This document shows positions 45,205 to 47,757 of a stretch of DNA of 47,757 bases, one piece after another. Within the stretch, counting starts at the first letter, position 1; the number at the start of each line of letters is the position of its first letter. The stretch spans positions 1 to 47,757 of the forward strand of contig RFVC01000014.1 of NCBI GenBank assembly GCA_009922595.1, read 5' to 3'. The DNA comes from Gammaproteobacteria bacterium. Its GTDB lineage: Bacteria > Pseudomonadota > Gammaproteobacteria > Pseudomonadales > Pseudohongiellaceae. The notes beneath the pieces were generated by a model. It did no database searches. It saw only the letters and a list, made by a program, of their open reading frames with translations, and was not told the DNA's origin. The translations under genes were made by a program, and so were the position numbers.

Positions 45205-46265
45205 TTCAGTTTGTTTGGCCCCTGGTCTTCATACTCCTGCCGCTGCCATGGCTGGTTAACCGTCTGCTGCCCCGGGCAGCCAACAGAGATGCCTCGCTTT
45301 ACGTTCCGTTTTTTACATCTCTTTCCCGAATAGAAAAAGTGACCCCACGTATCGGCGCCCGAAATCGAATCATTACCGTGCTGGCCCTGCTATGCTGGAC
45401 ATTGCTGGTAACCGCCGCAAGCCGCCCGCAATGGGTGGGTGATCCGGTGCAGCTGCCGACAACCGGGCGCGACCTGATGCTTGCCGTGGATATTTCCGGC
45501 TCAATGGAAGCGCAGGATATCCAGCTGAATGGCCAGAATGCAACGCGTCTGCAGGTTGTGAAGTCGGTAGTAGGTGATTTTGTCGAGCGGCGGACTGGTG
45601 ACCGCCTGGGGCTTATTCTCTTTGCGGCCAGGGCTTATACCCAGGCGCCCCTGACATTTGACCGGGATACGGTGGAGACCCTACTTTTCGAGGCCGAAAT
45701 TGGCATCATCGAGGAAAATGCTACGGCTATTGGCGATGCCGTTGGACTTGGCGTCAAACATCTCAGGGAGCGCCCTGAGTCCAGCCGCATTCTCATTCTA
45801 CTGACCGATGGAGTAAACAATGCCGGAGAAGTGTCACCACTGCAAGCTGGCGACCTCGCTGCCAGGGAAAATATTCGTATTTACACTATCGGAATAGGTG
45901 CTGATGCGTCGACGTCGAGTTCTGTCTTTGGTCCTCGTACCATCAATCCGTCTGCAGATCTTGATGAAGATACCCTGACACGAATCGCCGTCAGTACAGG
46001 AGGCCAGTATTTTCGAGCGCGGGACCGTGAGGAACTGGAGGAAATCTACAAGTTGCTTGATGAATTGGAACCTGTTGAGCAGGAAGCGGAAACCTTCAGA
46101 CCGACCACGTCTCTCTTTTATTACCCACTGGGACTGGCACTAACCTTCAGCTTCCTCATTGCATTCTTCCGCCTTCCTTGGGCACTGCTGCTTGCCAAAC
46201 GACAAAACATGGATATTCCTCAAAGCCGGGAACCTGAACCAGGCATTGGCGAGGTGCAGGCATAA
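45201..46265 (+). CDS. BatA-like VWA-domain inner-membrane protein
   Basis: A 354-aa protein with an N-terminal transmembrane pair (about 5-20 and 56-75), a von Willebrand A domain with complete MIDAS DISGS (D97, S99, S101), and a C-terminal transmembrane segment (about 308-330). It starts with TTG 45201, just after a perfect AGGAGG (45188-45193), and overlaps the previous stop (TTGA). BatA-type proteins bind divalent metal through the VWA domain and are thought to be worked on by MoxR. The stop TAA shares one base with the next ATG (TAATG). Confidence 0.92.
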   Translation: MIQFVWPLVFILLPLPWLVNRLLPRAANRDASLYVPFFTSLSRIEKVTPRIGARNRIITVLALLCWTLLVTAASRPQWVGDPVQLPTTGRDLMLAVDISGSMEAQDIQLNGQNATRLQVVKSVVGDFVERRTGDRLGLILFAARAYTQAPLTFDRDTVETLLFEAEIGIIEENATAIGDAVGLGVKHLRERPESSRILILLTDGVNNAGEVSPLQAGDLAARENIRIYTIGIGADASTSSSVFGPRTINPSADLDEDTLTRIAVSTGGQYFRARDREELEEIYKLLDELEPVEQEAETFRPTTSLFYYPLGLALTFSFLIAFFRLPWALLLAKRQNMDIPQSREPEPGIGEVQA

Positions 46266-47757
46266 TGACTTTTGTACCCGCTGAACTCATGGAAAATTTT
46301 CATTTTCTCCGTCCTCTTTTCTTGTGGGGTCTGATACCGGCATTTATCTTTTTCTGCCTGCTTCTATATATACAGAACAACCGCAGTACCTGGACCCGAG
46401 CTATAGATCCTGCTCTGCTGCCTTTTCTGCTAGAAAAAAGTACTTCACCTAAAGCTATATACCCTGCCTTTGGTTTGTTGCTGCTCTGGACGCTTGCCAT
46501 TTTGGCTCTTGCTGGTCCTGTCTGGCAGCAAATTCCGGTACCTGTGCAAGAACGAGAAGACGCGCTCGTTATCGTGGCCGATATGTCCATGTCCATGTAC
46601 GCTACGGATGTCGTCCCCAACAGAGCCGTGCGTGCCCAACGCAAGATTATCGACGTCCTCAATAGTCGGCGCGAGGAAGGACAGACTGCACTGGTAGTTT
46701 ACGCTGGCGATGCACATGCTGTAACGCCGCTGACCGATGACGTAGAGACCATCAACAACCTGGTCCCATCGCTGCAGCCCAATATCATGCCTGTTTTTGG
46801 CAGCCAGCCTGCTACCGGCGTAGATCTTGCTTTGACCTTGCTGGAGAACAGCAACCTTCCGGAAGCACAGATCCTTATGGTCACTGATGGTGTTGCCCCG
46901 GATGATATTGGCGCAATACAAAACCTACTTGATGGCACGCTTCACAGGTTCTCTGTCCTCGGCATTGGTACCGAGTCAGGCTCTCCGATTCCACAAGAAG
47001 GCGGCGGTTTTCTCCGTGACAGCAACAATGCCATCGTAATTCCCCGTCTAGAGCGTAGCCTCCTGCAGCAACTCGCTGCTAACACCGGGGGACGATATGC
47101 GGACGCCCTGCTGACTGACGAGGATATCAACTACCTGCTTGATGAAAGTATTTTTGATGAAAATGAAAATCTCGTTAATGTCGAACGGGAATTTGATATC
47201 TGGTACGAAACCGGCCCTTACCTCCTTCTGCTGGTTTTGCCATTGGCTGCACTCGCTTTTCGCCGCGGCTGGCTACTGGGTTTATCTCTGGTCTTCATCT
47301 TTGTACCAGATCAGTCGGCTTATGCCTGGGAACTCAAGGATTTATGGATCAATAAGGACACCCAGGGAACTACAGCCTTCGAAGAGGAAAATTACGCCGA
47401 AGCAGCAACTCTCTTTGAGGATGATGCCTGGCGCGCCGCGGCCAATTATCGCACCGGAAATTTTGAAAATGCCGTCGCGGATCTAAATCTTCTTGAAGAT
47501 GCCGAGTCCCACTATAATCGCGGTAACGCCCTTGCCCGACTTAATCGTTTTCCGGAGGCTATAAGCGCCTATGAAGAAGTGCTGGCTATGGCGCCGGACC
47601 ATGAAGATGCGCAGTACAATAAAGAGCTGCTGGAAAAGTTAATGGAGGAGCAACAGCAGGAACAGCAGCAACAGCAAAACAGCGAAGGCGACAACCAGGA
47701 ACAGGAACAGCAGGAAGGCGACGAACAGCAGGATCAACAACAGCAGCAAAACCAGGA
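46265..47757 (+). CDS. BatB-like VWA protein with TPR and Gln/Glu-rich tail (partial)
   Basis: Read for 497 codons from ATG 46265-46267 with no stop before the window end, so the C-terminus is missing. An N-terminal transmembrane pair (about 18-36 and 67-84), a VWA domain with MIDAS DMSMS (D106, S108, S110), and a further hydrophobic pair (about 318-352) precede TPR-like helices (about 372-455: GNFENAVADLN, YNRGNALARLNRFPEAISAYEE). A Gln/Glu-rich low-complexity tail follows. In Bacteroides-type Bat loci BatB (VWA) and BatC (TPR) are separate; here they form one ORF, as also occurs in proteobacteria. It completes the moxR-DUF58-DUF4381-BatA-BatB operon. Confidence 0.9.
   Translation, partial: MTFVPAELMENFHFLRPLFLWGLIPAFIFFCLLLYIQNNRSTWTRAIDPALLPFLLEKSTSPKAIYPAFGLLLLWTLAILALAGPVWQQIPVPVQEREDALVIVADMSMSMYATDVVPNRAVRAQRKIIDVLNSRREEGQTALVVYAGDAHAVTPLTDDVETINNLVPSLQPNIMPVFGSQPATGVDLALTLLENSNLPEAQILMVTDGVAPDDIGAIQNLLDGTLHRFSVLGIGTESGSPIPQEGGGFLRDSNNAIVIPRLERSLLQQLAANTGGRYADALLTDEDINYLLDESIFDENENLVNVEREFDIWYETGPYLLLLVLPLAALAFRRGWLLGLSLVFIFVPDQSAYAWELKDLWINKDTQGTTAFEEENYAEAATLFEDDAWRAAANYRTGNFENAVADLNLLEDAESHYNRGNALARLNRFPEAISAYEEVLAMAPDHEDAQYNKELLEKLMEEQQQEQQQQQNSEGDNQEQEQQEGDEQQDQQQQQNQ

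Noticed and set aside
1-47757. CRISPR array or insertion sequence
   Set aside because: No regularly spaced direct repeats and no transposase were seen; the only tandem repeat is the 24-bp pair at 26757-26804.
47641-47757. CAG-rich stretch as a DNA repeat element
   Set aside because: It is a Gln/Glu-rich tail of the BatB-like protein in frame, so a coding explanation suffices.

Overview
The window is a stretch of gammaproteobacterial chromosome, mostly housekeeping genes. The gene order points to the Pseudomonas/Cellvibrio side of the class. It has a yccA-type gene next to tRNA-Ser, the yceD-rpmF-fab-pabC-mltG-tmk-holB cluster, rluC/rne, etfBA facing ETF-QO, and a MoxR/DUF58/DUF4381/VWA operon. 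Genus cannot be fixed from this sequence alone.

Layout. 1-735 (minus): an open-ended ORF whose first half is a Bax-inhibitor-1/YccA membrane protein and whose second half reads as the PAS region of the photosynthesis repressor PpsR. It is either an in-frame fusion or an assembly join. 931-1021: tRNA-Ser(UGA) with promoter and terminator. 1247-6506 (minus): periplasmic protease prc, an orphan tyrosine recombinase and glutathione reductase. 6710-9071 (plus): an AlkB-type dioxygenase and gamma-glutamyltranspeptidase. 9430-17335 (minus): a long fatty-acid/ribosome/replication cluster read as yceD, rpmF, fabD, fabG, acpP, fabF, pabC, mltG, tmk, holB. plsX and fabH, often found between rpmF and fabD, are absent there. 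17423-22593: maf, rluC (opposing) and rne, with a structured leader of about 720 nt before rne. 22590-26741: a YceI-like protein, etfA/etfB and ETF-ubiquinone oxidoreductase. 26792-32943 (plus): a translationally coupled AddB-like/AddA-like helicase-nuclease pair. 33066-41230: DAHP synthase, a cytochrome c/PQQ-propeller dehydrogenase, an MscS-type channel, topoisomerase I and a branched-chain aminotransferase. 41417-47757: TatD, a glutaredoxin-like protein, then moxR, DUF58, DUF4381, a BatA-like VWA protein and a BatB-like VWA+TPR protein cut by the window end.

How the genes work together. The fab cluster supplies malonyl-ACP, elongation and ACP, next to folate (pabC), cell wall (mltG), dTMP (tmk) and clamp-loader (holB) genes. 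EtfAB collects electrons from acyl-CoA and related dehydrogenases, and the neighbouring ETF-QO passes them to ubiquinone. The AddAB-like pair should process double-strand breaks. Gor and AlkB are unrelated genes back to back, for thiol redox and alkylation repair. The moxR operon has the usual form of an AAA+ chaperone with inner-membrane VWA partners.

The most unusual features are the BI-1/PpsR junction at the left edge, the plsX/fabH-less fab cluster with a hairpin at that spot, the orphan integrase beside a perfect 12-bp inverted repeat, and the long rne leader. No phage module, IS element, CRISPR array or defence island was seen. An unmistakable new multi-gene system is not evident. All functions are read from sequence motifs and family memory; no searches were run.
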